Positions 46,072 through 55,720 of a stretch of 64,000 nt of DNA are shown here, one piece after another. A program made the translations under genes and the position numbers. This DNA comes from Mariniphaga sp. GTDB lineage: Bacteria; Bacteroidota; Bacteroidia; Bacteroidales; Prolixibacteraceae. The stretch spans positions 1 through 64,000 of the forward strand of contig JAGXGA010000056.1 in assembly GCA_024636975.1 (NCBI GenBank), read 5' to 3'. How positions within the stretch are numbered: the stretch's first letter is position 1; each line of letters starts with the position of its first letter. The notes under the pieces were generated by a model that had not been told where the DNA came from, ran no database searches, and saw nothing but the letters and a program-made list of their open reading frames with translations.

Positions 46072-47616
46072 ATGAAACTGAAACTATTTTTTAGCAGTGT
46101 ATTTATTTTTATTTTGCTGGTTACCTCGGCACAAAACAAGATTGTAGTAAATACCGATGCGGGTAAGGAAAAAATAAGCAAGCACATTTACGGCCATTTT
46201 TCAGAACATTTAGGGCGATGCATTTACGGCGGGTACTGGGTTGGAGAAGACTCAGGTATTCCGAATACCAACGGAATCAGGAACGATGTGGTGGATGCGC
46301 TGGTTGAAATGGGCATTCCCAACCTGAGATGGCCGGGGGGCTGCTTTGCCGATGAATACCACTGGATGGACGGAATAGGTCCGCGTGACGAGCGCCCTAC
46401 AATGATAAATACCCATTGGGGAGGAGTAACCGAAGATAACAGTTTTGGCACGCACGAGTTTATGGAACTTTGCCGGCAACTGGATGCTGAGCCTGTGGTT
46501 AACGGTAACTTGGGGAGTGGAACCGTACAGGAAATGTCGCAATGGGTTGAATACCTTAATTCCGATAATATCAGCCCTATGACCGACCTGCGTAAAGCCA
46601 ACGGCAGGGATGAAGCATGGGGGGTAACCTACTGGAACCTGGGTAATGAAAACTGGGGCTGCGGTGGAAATATGACTGCGGAATATTATGCCAATGAAAT
46701 GCGCAGGTATTCAACCTACACCAAAAACTATGGCGACAACAGGTTGTACCGCATTGCCTGCGGACCTAACAGCGACGATTACCACTGGATGGAAACACTT
46801 ATGAAAGATGGCAATCCGGGGCGCAGTTTCCAGGGAATCTCCCTTCATTATTATACCGTTACCCATAACTGGAGTAAGAAAGGATCGGCCACCGATTTTG
46901 ATGAAAGCGACTATTTCCTGACCATGAGCAAGACATTGTTTATGGATGAACTGCTGAGAAAACACATTAACATAATGGACCGGTACGATCCTCAGAACAG
47001 GGTTGGTTTGCTTGTCGATGAATGGGGAAGCTGGCATGATGTTGAGCCTGGAACTAATCCTGGTTTTCTTTATCAGCAAAACACACTGCGCGATGCGCTG
47101 GTGGCCTCGGTAAATCTCGACCTTTTTAATAAATATGCCCGCAGGGTGAAAATGGCAAACATTGCCCAAACAGTTAATGTGCTTCAGGCAATGATACTGA
47201 CCAAAGACGATGAAATGGTGAAAACGCCCTCATATTATGTGTTCAAAATGTATAAAGTGCACCAAAATGGTACTTTACTTCCATCTGAAGTAGAAACCGA
47301 AGGTTATGAATATAATAATAATAGCATACCGGCCATATCTACTTCTGCATCACGGTCGGAAGACGGTAAAATCCATCTTACTATAAGCAATCTCAATCCG
47401 AACAAGCAGGTAAATATAACCTGCGAATTGAGGGGAATGGAAAATGCTACATTTGAACGGGGTGAAATCATTACTGCCGGGGAATTAAATGCTTACAATG
47501 ATTTTGGTATGGAAGAAGAGGTACCCATGAAAAGCTTCAATGATGTAAAAGTTAAGGGGAACCAGCTATCGGTGACACTTCCATCCAAATCAATTGTAAT
47601 GCTGGAATTAAACTGA
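46072..47616 (+). CDS. GH51 alpha-L-arabinofuranosidase
   Basis: Secreted retaining arabinofuranosidase of 514 residues that removes terminal L-arabinofuranose from arabinan, arabinoxylan or related side chains. Signal peptide ends near TSAQ. The (beta/alpha)8 domain carries the acid/base Glu193 in NLGNENWG and the nucleophile Glu317 in [22 protein letters not shown] and [13 protein letters not shown] are family signatures. The C-terminal beta domain ends [10 protein letters not shown]. It lies downstream of two REP-like repeats and not in an operon with the GH43 gene, but the pair suggests use of arabinose polymers. A terminator follows. Confidence 0.95.
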   Translation: MKLKLFFSSVFIFILLVTSAQNKIVVNTDAGKEKISKHIYGHFSEHLGRCIYGGYWVGEDSGIPNTNGIRNDVVDALVEMGIPNLRWPGGCFADEYHWMDGIGPRDERPTMINTHWGGVTEDNSFGTHEFMELCRQLDAEPVVNGNLGSGTVQEMSQWVEYLNSDNISPMTDLRKANGRDEAWGVTYWNLGNENWGCGGNMTAEYYANEMRRYSTYTKNYGDNRLYRIACGPNSDDYHWMETLMKDGNPGRSFQGISLHYYTVTHNWSKKGSATDFDESDYFLTMSKTLFMDELLRKHINIMDRYDPQNRVGLLVDEWGSWHDVEPGTNPGFLYQQNTLRDALVASVNLDLFNKYARRVKMANIAQTVNVLQAMILTKDDEMVKTPSYYVFKMYKVHQNGTLLPSEVETEGYEYNNNSIPAISTSASRSEDGKIHLTISNLNPNKQVNITCELRGMENATFERGEIITAGELNAYNDFGMEEEVPMKSFNDVKVKGNQLSVTLPSKSIVMLELN

Positions 47617-47636
47617 TACAAAGAATTAGCCTGCAG

Positions 47637-47675
47637 AATTGGTTGTAACGTAATTTCCGTTGCAACCAATTTTAT
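47637..47675 (+). terminator. Terminator between GH51 and the DUF6340 operon
   Basis: Stem AATTGGTTGTAACG / CGTTGCAACCAATT (one mismatch or wobble) with a 7-base loop, followed by a T-rich stretch on the plus strand. It ends at the stop codon of the convergent gene, so the hairpin may serve both directions. Confidence 0.7.
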
Positions 47676-48838
47676 TTTGTTCCATAGAGATCGCGGGTGA
47701 ACTGGACATTAATTTGTTTTATATCCAGTTTTCGCTGTGTCAAAACCTGGAGGTAATTTTCACAAATTTCCTTATGAACCGGATCTCTTTTTTCTAAAAG
47801 GTGATATGATCTGACCAACCAGTCAATGGCAGCATCTGTCTGATTTTCCATTTCGGCAGCCAACGCCATGTTATACATGCTTCTTGCAGCTGTCCTTTTG
47901 TTTTTGTCATTGGTATAGATCCTCCAGTATCCGGCAGCTTTTTTCCATTCTCCTTCAGAAACAAGTTCTCGGGTAACTTTTAATTCCTTTATCCAGGGAC
48001 GGTAGTAAACCCGTTCCACCTCTATCCAGTTAGGAACGAGGAAGTCGGCAAACTGGGCACCTGAAATTTCAGAAGCCATCAGTAAAGCATCTTTTCTGGG
48101 TGGAATCTTAAGCTGTCCGTCAGTTAACCTCCATGAGAATGTGTCCACCCGGTTATAAAAATAAGGTAATATCGATTTATTAAGATCATAAAAGTTCCAG
48201 GAAGTCACGACATAAACATCTGTGCTTAATGCTTTAACCTGAGCATCAAGTACAGCAAAGTAATCGAGCGACAGGAGCATGTCTGCTCCGGTAGAATCTG
48301 CTATATCTGATAAATCTTTTAATGAGTAGAGTCCAAACGCCGGGTCAATAAATTTTGTTATGGTTTTATTTTTCTGTTCCGGTTGGAATTTTGTGGTCAG
48401 CGCCACAAAATGTGAAACAGCTAATGGAATTCCGGAATGAATACTATCTTCATTCAAGGGATATTTTCGGTGAACTAAAGAGTCGGATAACCAGATTTTT
48501 GAATAATTTCCTCTTTGAATTTCACTTATCGTTTCAAACAAGAGGTTGTTTTTTATTCTTTCCGAAAAACTTTTATAGTATATCTCAGATGATACACTGT
48601 CGATGTTGGTGGTGTCGGCAACAATTTTATCAGCTACCAGGTATTCTGCAAAGTGTGGATTGAAAGATACATTGCTGTTGTTATAACGTATGGCCAGATT
48701 ACTGTAACCGTCAGGAAAAATGACTTTAGCCGGAACCAGCACTTCAATGTTGGTTGATTTTAAATACCAGGCAGAGCCACAGCTTGCCAGTAATAAATAT
48801 ATCCATAAAATGCCTGCCAGTTTAAGGCTTGTTTTCAT
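47672..48838 (-). CDS. DUF6340-type lipoprotein (paralogue 1 of 3)
   Basis: Lipoprotein of 388 residues with lipobox LASC. The central part includes ADMLLSLDYFAVLD and a Trp-rich strand region; the C-terminal third is a helical repeat region (EGEWKKAAGYWRIYT, then MYNMALAAEMENQTDAAIDWLVRSY) resembling TPR hairpins. The same layout and C-terminal motif occur in the next two genes upstream, so the three are paralogues. The family is best matched by memory to DUF6340, a Bacteroidota family with no known function. I chose the ATG at 48838, which gives a normal lipoprotein signal; it overlaps the upstream gene by 17 bp. Confidence 0.78.
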   Translation of the reverse strand: MKTSLKLAGILWIYLLLASCGSAWYLKSTNIEVLVPAKVIFPDGYSNLAIRYNNSNVSFNPHFAEYLVADKIVADTTNIDSVSSEIYYKSFSERIKNNLLFETISEIQRGNYSKIWLSDSLVHRKYPLNEDSIHSGIPLAVSHFVALTTKFQPEQKNKTITKFIDPAFGLYSLKDLSDIADSTGADMLLSLDYFAVLDAQVKALSTDVYVVTSWNFYDLNKSILPYFYNRVDTFSWRLTDGQLKIPPRKDALLMASEISGAQFADFLVPNWIEVERVYYRPWIKELKVTRELVSEGEWKKAAGYWRIYTNDKNKRTAARSMYNMALAAEMENQTDAAIDWLVRSYHLLEKRDPVHKEICENYLQVLTQRKLDIKQINVQFTRDLYGTK

Positions 48839-49862
48839 GGTTGAGCTGTTCAAGAATTAAAATATCTCGTTGCCTTTTATCCAGAGCTTTTTGATAAAGC
48901 TGGATCATTTGTATATTACTTTTACTGCGGTAGCTTTTTGCTAATTTATGAGCAGCGGCGAGCCATTTTTCTGCAGCTTCCAGATCATCCTTCATTTCAT
49001 ATGCAAGTGCCAGGTTATACCGGGCATCGATTGCCATTTTTCCATTTCTGTCGTCGGTATATTTCCTCCAAAGAGCTATGGCTTCATCCCATTTTCCTTC
49101 TTCAAGGTAAAAAGCTGCATCCGAAAAATCGGGAAGGGGAGGCACCGAATACATTCTGTTTTCGGTTTGCCAGGAAGCATAAAAACGTTTGGCAAAGTTT
49201 TCCCCTGCCATTGCTGAAGCAAGCTCAAGGGCTTTTAACCGGGGTGGGGGATTGTAATTTTGCTGAGAATTTCCTTCTTCATTGTACCCATTCCAGTAAA
49301 TTGTGTCAATCATAGTTTTTCGTTCAATCAGGGCACCATCTTTTGGATTATAAATTCCCCACACAGCTACACTTACCACTTCATTGGTTTGAGGTGTGCC
49401 AAATGTTACCGGAAAAGTTGAAAAGAACGAGGAATAGGTTTCCAGTGTAATGAGCAGTCCGGCGTTGGCATCCTCCGATAACCTCGATACAAGATTAGCT
49501 GGTAAATCTGGTAAATGCTCTCCGGTGTGCCTTTCAAAAGTATAATAGGGGAACACGGGTACTTCACTGAATGTGTTATTGTTTTTCAGGTTAAATGCCA
49601 GTTCATTGAGGCATGAACTGATCAACAGGCTGTCAATGTTGGCAGGGTTTTGTGCTTCTTTAAGCTGGGAATTATCTTTGTAATAGTTTTGGAGGGTGTC
49701 GCCCGGGTATTTGAAATTACGGTAAACAACTGCGGCATTTTCTATATTTGGAGGAATTAACAATTCCCCAGGCTTATATACTTCAATTTGATATTCATGA
49801 TATACTGTACATGAGGAATACAGCAGCACGAGCAATAAAGCCGGCAGGTATTTCGGATTCAT
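48822..49862 (-). CDS. DUF6340-type lipoprotein (paralogue 2 of 3)
   Basis: 346 residues, lipobox YSSC at the end of a short signal. The middle contains ANAGLLITLETYSSFFS, the counterpart of the LSLDY segment in its paralogues; the C-terminus has EGKWDEAIALWRKYT and RYNLALAYEMKDDLEAAEKWLAAAH, a TPR-like pair. Similarity is clearest over the last ~90 residues. Its ATG overlaps the stop of paralogue 3 (ATGA) and its end overlaps paralogue 1, so the three genes are translationally linked. Confidence 0.78.
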   Translation of the reverse strand: MNPKYLPALLLVLLYSSCTVYHEYQIEVYKPGELLIPPNIENAAVVYRNFKYPGDTLQNYYKDNSQLKEAQNPANIDSLLISSCLNELAFNLKNNNTFSEVPVFPYYTFERHTGEHLPDLPANLVSRLSEDANAGLLITLETYSSFFSTFPVTFGTPQTNEVVSVAVWGIYNPKDGALIERKTMIDTIYWNGYNEEGNSQQNYNPPPRLKALELASAMAGENFAKRFYASWQTENRMYSVPPLPDFSDAAFYLEEGKWDEAIALWRKYTDDRNGKMAIDARYNLALAYEMKDDLEAAEKWLAAAHKLAKSYRSKSNIQMIQLYQKALDKRQRDILILEQLNHENKP

Positions 49863-50914
49863 TCCTTTTGGTTTAATTCACTTTTTCTTCTTTTCAGGGT
49901 TTCCAGGTATTCATAAGTTAACGGCCTGTACATTGTTTCATACGATTCCAGCGCCCAATCGATTGCCTGCTCTAAATTACCCAAGATTTCGTAACCCAGT
50001 GCAAGATTAAGCTGAGCTTTACTTTTTACTGATTTCGATCCTGCTTCCCGGGCTACTTCTTCCCAAATGGATATCGCCTTCTGCCAGTCGCCGCTAACAG
50101 CAGCCTGGTCACCTTGCCGCAACTGGGAATTCCCGGATATGAAATATCTTCTTCTTTCAGGCCTCCAGCGGACTGCAATTTTTTCTGTAAGGTCTAGAGC
50201 AATGGTAATGCCGGTTTCGGTAAGCGCTTGCTTAACTGGAGTAAACCTGTTAAACAACCCCCTAACCGTTTCGTCGGCATCTTCCCAGTACAGGGTATCT
50301 CTGATTTGTTCACGTAACAGTATTTGTTTTTGTTCAGGGTAATAAAGCCTGAACAGCGCTTCATACTCTATTTTCATACTGGCTGCTACCGAAGCATAAT
50401 AACTTTCATCATTGGGTCTGAAGTAAGTGTCATTACCAAAATCTGTTACCACATTTGTCTTCAGGTAATCGAGCGACAATACAGCATCTGTTTCAAAAGT
50501 TTCTGCAAGGGCAGCAACATCCTGCCAGCTTAGTTCAGGTGCCGGCCGGGCATTTGATGAGGCTCTCAGGAAGCGGGCTTCAGGGATTACATAATCGTAT
50601 CTTCCCGATTCGTAAAGCAACTCTCCCAATGCTTTCAGTGTAGTGTCGACCATTTGCACATCGTAAATTACTGTATCGAGGTCAAAGCGTTTTTGGTAAA
50701 ATTTTTTTTGAAGCGAATCGGCCGGCAGGTCACTAAAATTTTCATCTACTACCTGTGAAACCAGGGTAATGCTTTGTACTGATGCCGGAAGTTCCTTTTG
50801 AGCAGGTTGAGGAATATCAATAATTATACTACGTGTTGGCATACAGGAATAAGACAACATCGCCAATATAATAAATGTGCCAATATATGTTATATGTTTC
50901 AACCTTGGTTTCAT
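49859..50914 (-). CDS. DUF6340-type lipoprotein (paralogue 3 of 3)
   Basis: 351 residues, lipobox SYSC. It carries TDAVLSLDYLKTNVV, almost the same as in paralogue 1, and the C-terminal SGDWQKAISIWEEVA and QLNLALGYEILGNLEQAIDWALESY repeat. It is the first of the three lipoproteins and starts 17 bp after the VWA-like membrane gene, so all four form one unit. The copies have diverged strongly outside the shared core, which suggests an old duplication and separate roles, possibly subunits of one envelope complex. No function is known. Confidence 0.8.
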   Translation of the reverse strand: MKPRLKHITYIGTFIILAMLSYSCMPTRSIIIDIPQPAQKELPASVQSITLVSQVVDENFSDLPADSLQKKFYQKRFDLDTVIYDVQMVDTTLKALGELLYESGRYDYVIPEARFLRASSNARPAPELSWQDVAALAETFETDAVLSLDYLKTNVVTDFGNDTYFRPNDESYYASVAASMKIEYEALFRLYYPEQKQILLREQIRDTLYWEDADETVRGLFNRFTPVKQALTETGITIALDLTEKIAVRWRPERRRYFISGNSQLRQGDQAAVSGDWQKAISIWEEVAREAGSKSVKSKAQLNLALGYEILGNLEQAIDWALESYETMYRPLTYEYLETLKRRKSELNQKE

Positions 50915-50930
50915 ATTGTTACAGCCTCCG

Positions 50931-53018
50931 CTAATATATTCCCCAGTATTTCCTCAAAAACCATTCCACACTTAACAATAAGATTAAAACAAAGAACACC
51001 CAGCGCAGGTTTAAAAGTTCGGTTATCATTTCCTGAAAGCTGCTTACCGGCTTCAGTTTATTGCTGTCTTTTAAACTATCGATGAGCTGGTCGGTCTGTA
51101 TTCCCGCAAAGAATGTTCCCCCACTTTGAGAAGCCAGCTGAAAAAGCATCCTGTGGTTTGCTTTTGTAATTACATTTTCGAGATTCATCTCGGTAACAGC
51201 AAAATTTCCTGTTTCGGTGTAGGTTGTTCCACCCAGGGTTACCTCAGCGGTAAAGCTGTAATTGCCAACCGGCAGGTTTCCTGCGTTCAGGTAGTACCCG
51301 TTACCACGCACATCAAAAGTAAATTCAAATTTCTCTCCCTGTTCATTTTCAATTTCTATGGTTACTTCCTCAGTTGTTATAATTTCGAATGCATCGTTAT
51401 ACACTTCGGCAGTTAGTATAACGTCATCGGTTTCGGCGTAAACCGGTTCGAAATCGATCATGAAGTTATCTTCATTTTCACGAAGAGCCAGGTATTGTAC
51501 CAACTGGTTAACCAGCTCATTAAACTGGTCGTGGTTTTGATCTGCCAGGTAATTGTTAAGACGCCACCTCCAAATGCCTTCTCCAAACAAAAATCCTGTT
51601 TTTCTTCCGTTCAATACCCCTGTGGCCAATAGTGGTTTTCCGGTTTCAATGTTTTTTATTTTTTGAAAGAGCAATGGTGTGAGTGCGGGATCAAGCGTAT
51701 AATTTGCAAATGGAGCATACAGGGGTGGAAACTTTGGAAGCATTTCCCTGAGTTGTTCACTTAGGGTAAAAGTTCCATATCCCGGGTTTACAACTGCCTG
51801 TACTTCTTCGGGCGAGCCGGCAAGTGGTTGTATATCAACTCCGGTAGTCAATGCATTCAACTGCGGAAGAAATGTTTTTGCCCCAATTATGTACAAGACA
51901 GGAATTTTTGCCAGTTCCTGATTCTCTATAACAGCAGCCATTGATTTTCCTGCGCTTGGTAACTGATGCAATATAACAAGGTTGAAGTCTGAAAAATTGG
52001 ATGGATAGGGTTCCTCGCTGAATACCTCCACTTCATACGATTTTTGCTGTTCCAGGGTATATTTTATCGCCCCGATATCGGGATGTGGACCACTGGAGAG
52101 AATCAGTATTTTTTGTTTGTCTTCCAGCACATTGACAATAAAAGTAACCTTATTGTTTTTAATGTTTTTTTCGTTTTCTGCTGTTTCAATTTCAGCGGTA
52201 AAATGTTTTAATCCTTTCTCTCCGGCATCGAGAATGAATTGCCGGGTGATAAAATAATCATTGTTTGCAGGTGAAATAACTGTTTGGGCTACCTCTTTTC
52301 CATTCTCCCTGATGATAAGCTGCAAGGGGTTTCCCTGTAGTTTGGAAAAAGCTGCATCGATTTCAACAGGAAAACGATTCCCCGAAAAGGAGGTGCGGTT
52401 TACCCGGATTCCCTGGATACGCGCATCAGTAATTTCAGTTGTGTCTCCCAATCCTACTGAATAAACAGGAAACGTAAGGTTGTTGGTCATATTCACCGGG
52501 TTTTTACCCTGGTTGTAAATGCCATCACCAGCCAATACCAATGCCCCGATATTTTCGTTAAAATGATTGTTTGTTATGGTTGAGATAAGGTTGCTGTAAT
52601 CCGATTTTTTTTCGCTAAAATTCAGGTCGCCGTCAAGAGTTGATTCCTGGCCAAAAGAATAATGAACCAACCGGTAATCACTACCAAGTTCTTCGGATAT
52701 CTTCTCTTTCATTTGCATGATTTCTTCAGCCCTTTTTAGTGAATCGCCTGAAGATACTACCGACCCAGAATTATCCCATGCTGCTATGATTAACGGTTGC
52801 TGAATACTTTTCTTCAAAGTTTTTAAAAAGGGAGACAGCAGCAAAAATGCAATAATGCCAAATGACAGGAACCTAAGAGCCATAAGTATCCTCCGTTGAC
52901 TTTTGGAAAGTTCGTTGTTGTCTTTATTCCTGTAATACAATAACAGCATAATCCCAGCTGCTGCCGCCACTATTAACGGCAGAAAAAAATACCAGTATTC
53001 TACTCCAAATGAAATCAA
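50931..53018 (-). CDS. Membrane protein with von Willebrand A-like domain
   Basis: 695 residues. Two N-terminal membrane helices (~8-27 and ~43-63) are followed by a predicted periplasmic VWA-like domain with a partial MIDAS site (AWDNSGSV), then beta-sandwich domains (EIDAAFSKLQGNPLQLIIRENG) and a region that resembles a glutamine-amidotransferase-like fold with HQLPSAG. A last membrane helix (WVFFVLILLLSVEWFL) lies at the C-terminus. The layout recalls BatA/BatB-like and large Bacteroidota membrane proteins of unknown role. It is the first gene of the unit with the three DUF6340 lipoproteins, and a promoter lies just upstream. Confidence 0.82.
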   Translation of the reverse strand: MISFGVEYWYFFLPLIVAAAAGIMLLLYYRNKDNNELSKSQRRILMALRFLSFGIIAFLLLSPFLKTLKKSIQQPLIIAAWDNSGSVVSSGDSLKRAEEIMQMKEKISEELGSDYRLVHYSFGQESTLDGDLNFSEKKSDYSNLISTITNNHFNENIGALVLAGDGIYNQGKNPVNMTNNLTFPVYSVGLGDTTEITDARIQGIRVNRTSFSGNRFPVEIDAAFSKLQGNPLQLIIRENGKEVAQTVISPANNDYFITRQFILDAGEKGLKHFTAEIETAENEKNIKNNKVTFIVNVLEDKQKILILSSGPHPDIGAIKYTLEQQKSYEVEVFSEEPYPSNFSDFNLVILHQLPSAGKSMAAVIENQELAKIPVLYIIGAKTFLPQLNALTTGVDIQPLAGSPEEVQAVVNPGYGTFTLSEQLREMLPKFPPLYAPFANYTLDPALTPLLFQKIKNIETGKPLLATGVLNGRKTGFLFGEGIWRWRLNNYLADQNHDQFNELVNQLVQYLALRENEDNFMIDFEPVYAETDDVILTAEVYNDAFEIITTEEVTIEIENEQGEKFEFTFDVRGNGYYLNAGNLPVGNYSFTAEVTLGGTTYTETGNFAVTEMNLENVITKANHRMLFQLASQSGGTFFAGIQTDQLIDSLKDSNKLKPVSSFQEMITELLNLRWVFFVLILLLSVEWFLRKYWGIY

Positions 53019-53041
53019 TTTCCTATTTTTTATTTAATGTT

Positions 53042-53071
53042 CAAATATACACATCTCCGGTTAAAGTGCAG
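53042..53071 (-). promoter_or_regulatory. Promoter of the VWA-DUF6340 operon
   Basis: On the minus strand: CTG (53071-53069, one mismatch to TTG), 19-base spacer, TATATTTG (53049-53042, full match). Transcription would start about 17 bases before the first ATG. Confidence 0.55.
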
Positions 53072-53102
53072 AATTATGCCAGCTTCATGTGGGAATCATC
53101 TT

Positions 53103-53131
53103 TTGAATAATAATATTTTATTCTACCTTTA
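53103..53131 (+). promoter_or_regulatory. Possible promoter of the DUF1080 gene
   Basis: TTG (53103-53105), 18-base spacer, TACCTTTA (53124-53131, one mismatch to TAnnTTTG). It would place the transcript start near 53138, which favours the ATG at 53174 over one at 53144. Confidence 0.4.
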
Positions 53132-53173
53132 CTTTAGTTTCTGATGTTTAACATGTTTTATATTACAAATAGT

Positions 53174-54007
53174 ATGGCAAAACTGACTTTTATTTTAAAA
53201 CCTGCGATGATTGTACTGGCAATTATTATTACAGCCTGTGGTTCGGGAAAGCAATCAAGTGAAGAAAGCGAAAAATCGGCTCAAACGGCAGACACCGAAA
53301 ACTGGATACAGCTGTTTAACGGAAAGGACCTGAACGACTGGCAAATAAAATTTACCGGTTATGAACTGGGTGAAAACTTCAACAATACATTCAGGGTTGA
53401 AGATGGTCTGTTACGGGTTCGCTACGATGATTGGGATCAGTGGGATAGCCAATTTGGACACATTTTTTATAAAGATGAATTTTCACATTACCGGCTGCGG
53501 GTTGAGTACCGCTTTGTGGATGAACAGGTAAAAGGAGGACCCGGTTGGGCTTTCCGTAACAATGGGCTCATGCTCCACGGGCAAACCGCTGAATCGATGG
53601 AAGTGGATCAGGATTTTCCTGTTTCAATTGAAGTTCAATTACTAGGAGGGAGTGGTGAAGGTGAACGTTCGACAATGAACCTTTGTACTCCGGGAACCAA
53701 TGTAGTTATGGACAGTATTTTGGTTGAAGAACACTGTATAACATCAGATTCGGAAACATATCATGGCGACCAGTGGGTGACGGTTGAAGTGGAAGTAAGG
53801 GGAGGTGAGGTTTTGCGTCATTTCGTTGAAGGGGAAGAGGTTATGAGTTATGAACAGCCGCAACTCGATCCCCGTGACCCGTATTATCAAAAATTACTTC
53901 CTGCCGATGGAAATAAAATCATTTCTAAAGGATCCATTTCTCTCCAGGCTGAAAGTCATCCGACCGATTTCAGGAAGATCGAACTACTTGTGCTCGACGA
54001 AGAATAA
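53174..54007 (+). CDS. DUF1080 lipoprotein (3-keto-disaccharide hydrolase fold)
   Basis: Lipoprotein of 277 residues with lipobox ITAC. The domain is DUF1080, a concanavalin-like beta sandwich; the marker is WIQLFNGKDLNDWQIKF near the N-terminus, and the centre contains PGWAFRNNGLMLHGQ and FPVSIEVQLLGG. Some family members hydrolyse 3-keto-glycosides, others only bind sugars, so activity here is inferred. It stands as a single gene. The chosen ATG gives a standard lipoprotein signal. A terminator lies just after, inside the end of the convergent exporter gene. Confidence 0.85.
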   Translation: MAKLTFILKPAMIVLAIIITACGSGKQSSEESEKSAQTADTENWIQLFNGKDLNDWQIKFTGYELGENFNNTFRVEDGLLRVRYDDWDQWDSQFGHIFYKDEFSHYRLRVEYRFVDEQVKGGPGWAFRNNGLMLHGQTAESMEVDQDFPVSIEVQLLGGSGEGERSTMNLCTPGTNVVMDSILVEEHCITSDSETYHGDQWVTVEVEVRGGEVLRHFVEGEEVMSYEQPQLDPRDPYYQKLLPADGNKIISKGSISLQAESHPTDFRKIELLVLDEE

Positions 54008-54019
54008 ATTATAATAATT

Positions 54020-54961
54020 TCAAGAAACCGGTTTCTTTTCAAGTGACCGGTTTTTTTTTCGTATTTCCAATTGATTGGAATAGTTTAAGGCGAGCAGTGA
54101 TATGGCAATTACGACCATTCCTATCACAGAGATTATATCGGGATTCTCATCCTCAAGAATCAGCCAGCTAAGAACAGCACCTGAGACCGGAATCAGAAAT
54201 TTCCATACATTCAGGACAGAGACTTTTACGTCCTTCCTTTTCAGCAACACAAACCATATTGAAATGGCAGCAGCCGACAAAAAGCTAAGCCATCCCAGTG
54301 CAGCATAATATTTGAGGGGAAAAGGCCCCAGGTTAATTCCTTCAACAGGCAGCGACACGACAATCAGCATAAGGCCCCCGATTATCAGTGTGGTTGAACT
54401 TAATGTAAGGGGTGATATGGTTTTGGGCGACTTTGATACCAACACGTTGGCATATCCCGAAATGAGGTTATTTACCAGTAAAAGGCCAATTCCGATGTAT
54501 TCAAGCTCATTTTTCATCTCAACCTGTGAACGTCCCAGTGTTATGATGGCAATGCCTCCTACACCAATAAGGATGCTGACGGTTTTCATAAGGGTCATTT
54601 TATCATTAGTGAAGGCAAAATGAGCTACAATAGCTACAAACAGAGGTGAAGAGCCAATTATCAACGCTCCCAAAGCTCCGGGTACCAAATCGAGTCCGCT
54701 ATAGAACAAGGCATACTGCATGAAAACCTGGACCATTGCCACCCACAGGATAAACTTCCAGTGATTTTTAATTTCGGCAAAGAAGCTTTGGTATTTACCT
54801 AGAATGAGCAAGATTAAGATTCCCGAAATGAAAAAACGTATTCCGGCAAATTGAAGGGGAGTATGGTATTCAAGCCCGATTTTAACGCCCACGAATGCAG
54901 TTGACCAGAGCCAGGTAGCTACAATAGCCAGAAAGGTGGTGCTTTTGATTAAATTCTTCAT
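54020..54961 (-). CDS. EamA/DMT-family transporter
   Basis: Inner-membrane protein of 313 residues with ten hydrophobic helices in two EamA repeats (first repeat from FLAIVATWLWSTAFVGVKIGL, second from GIGLLLVNNLISGYANVLV). This family exports amino acids, nucleotides or other small metabolites; the substrate cannot be predicted. I chose the ATG at 54961 since it starts directly before the first helix; an ATG 26 codons upstream adds a Lys/Phe-rich extension that is unlikely. The gene ends within the terminator of the convergent DUF1080 gene. Confidence 0.88.
   Translation of the reverse strand: MKNLIKSTTFLAIVATWLWSTAFVGVKIGLEYHTPLQFAGIRFFISGILILLILGKYQSFFAEIKNHWKFILWVAMVQVFMQYALFYSGLDLVPGALGALIIGSSPLFVAIVAHFAFTNDKMTLMKTVSILIGVGGIAIITLGRSQVEMKNELEYIGIGLLLVNNLISGYANVLVSKSPKTISPLTLSSTTLIIGGLMLIVVSLPVEGINLGPFPLKYYAALGWLSFLSAAAISIWFVLLKRKDVKVSVLNVWKFLIPVSGAVLSWLILEDENPDIISVIGMVVIAISLLALNYSNQLEIRKKNRSLEKKPVS
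54025..54059 (+). terminator. Terminator of the DUF1080 gene
   Basis: Stem AAACCGGT / ACCGGTTT with a 13-base loop and a run of nine T, starting 18 bp after the DUF1080 stop. It lies inside the last codons of the convergent exporter gene, which end at 54020. Confidence 0.65.
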
Positions 54962-55152
54962 TGGAATTTTGAAAAGTAATGCAAAGTTGAGAAATTTATC
55001 GGGATTAGCGATAATTGTACGTTTAGAACATTTCGGCAAAATTTTCCGAAGGATGCATTAAAATGAGAAGGTTTTTTTCCTTTCCTTTTATTTTTCTTAC
55101 ATGAGCCGGGAAATTTGGCTTATTTTTGGGGCCAGTTAAATCAAGCTTTTCA

Positions 55153-55620
55153 ATGGAAAGAACTATTATAAACAATTACCAGGAATTTGAATCTTTCCTT
55201 GGTAAGGAGATTGGCGTTTCAGAATACATCGAGGTAACCCAAGATCAAATCAATAAATTTGCGGATGCCACTCTCGATTATCAGTGGATACATACCGACC
55301 CGGAACGGGCAGCCAGTGAATCACCTTTTAAGACTACCATAGCTCATGGTTACCTCTCCGTGTCGCTGCTAACGTACATGTGGTATTCGATCGTTGACGT
55401 GCGTAATGTTAAAATGATTGTGAATTACGGTATAGAAAACCTTCGTTTTCAACAGCCGGTGCTGGTTAACGATAAGATCAGGGCAAGGGTTTCATTAAAC
55501 GATATCCGTAATCTTAGGGGAATTACAAAGGTACAGGTAAAAATTATTGTGGATATAGAAGGCCAAAAGAAGCCTGCATACGATGCTTTGATTACTTTCA
55601 TTTATCATTTCAACGATTAA
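55153..55620 (+). CDS. MaoC-like hydratase
   Basis: Hot-dog-fold enzyme of 155 residues. The hydratase motif is visible: Asp and His in DATLDYQWIHTDPERA and the following TIAHGYLSVSL. Such enzymes hydrate trans-2-enoyl-CoA to (R)-3-hydroxyacyl-CoA in fatty acid or polyhydroxyalkanoate metabolism. I chose the ATG at 55153; a -7-like TATTTTTG lies 25-32 bases upstream, which argues against the earlier in-frame TTG. The gene is single; the substrate is not indicated by its neighbours. Confidence 0.9.
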   Translation: MERTIINNYQEFESFLGKEIGVSEYIEVTQDQINKFADATLDYQWIHTDPERAASESPFKTTIAHGYLSVSLLTYMWYSIVDVRNVKMIVNYGIENLRFQQPVLVNDKIRARVSLNDIRNLRGITKVQVKIIVDIEGQKKPAYDALITFIYHFND

Positions 55621-55661
55621 TTCAGTATATACTATTTAATTTCTTCAGCAGTTACTAAACA

Positions 55662-55693
55662 TTGGCTTTGAACTTACTGTTTCAATAATTTTG
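55662..55693 (+). promoter_or_regulatory. Promoter of the MgtC-family gene
   Basis: TTG (55662-55664), 21-base spacer, TAATTTTG (55686-55693). The spacer is two bases longer than the most common value but within the known range. Transcription would begin about 20 bases before the ATG. Confidence 0.6.
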
Positions 55694-55720
55694 TAAATTA
55701 GGGAGACAAATTTGAAAGTT

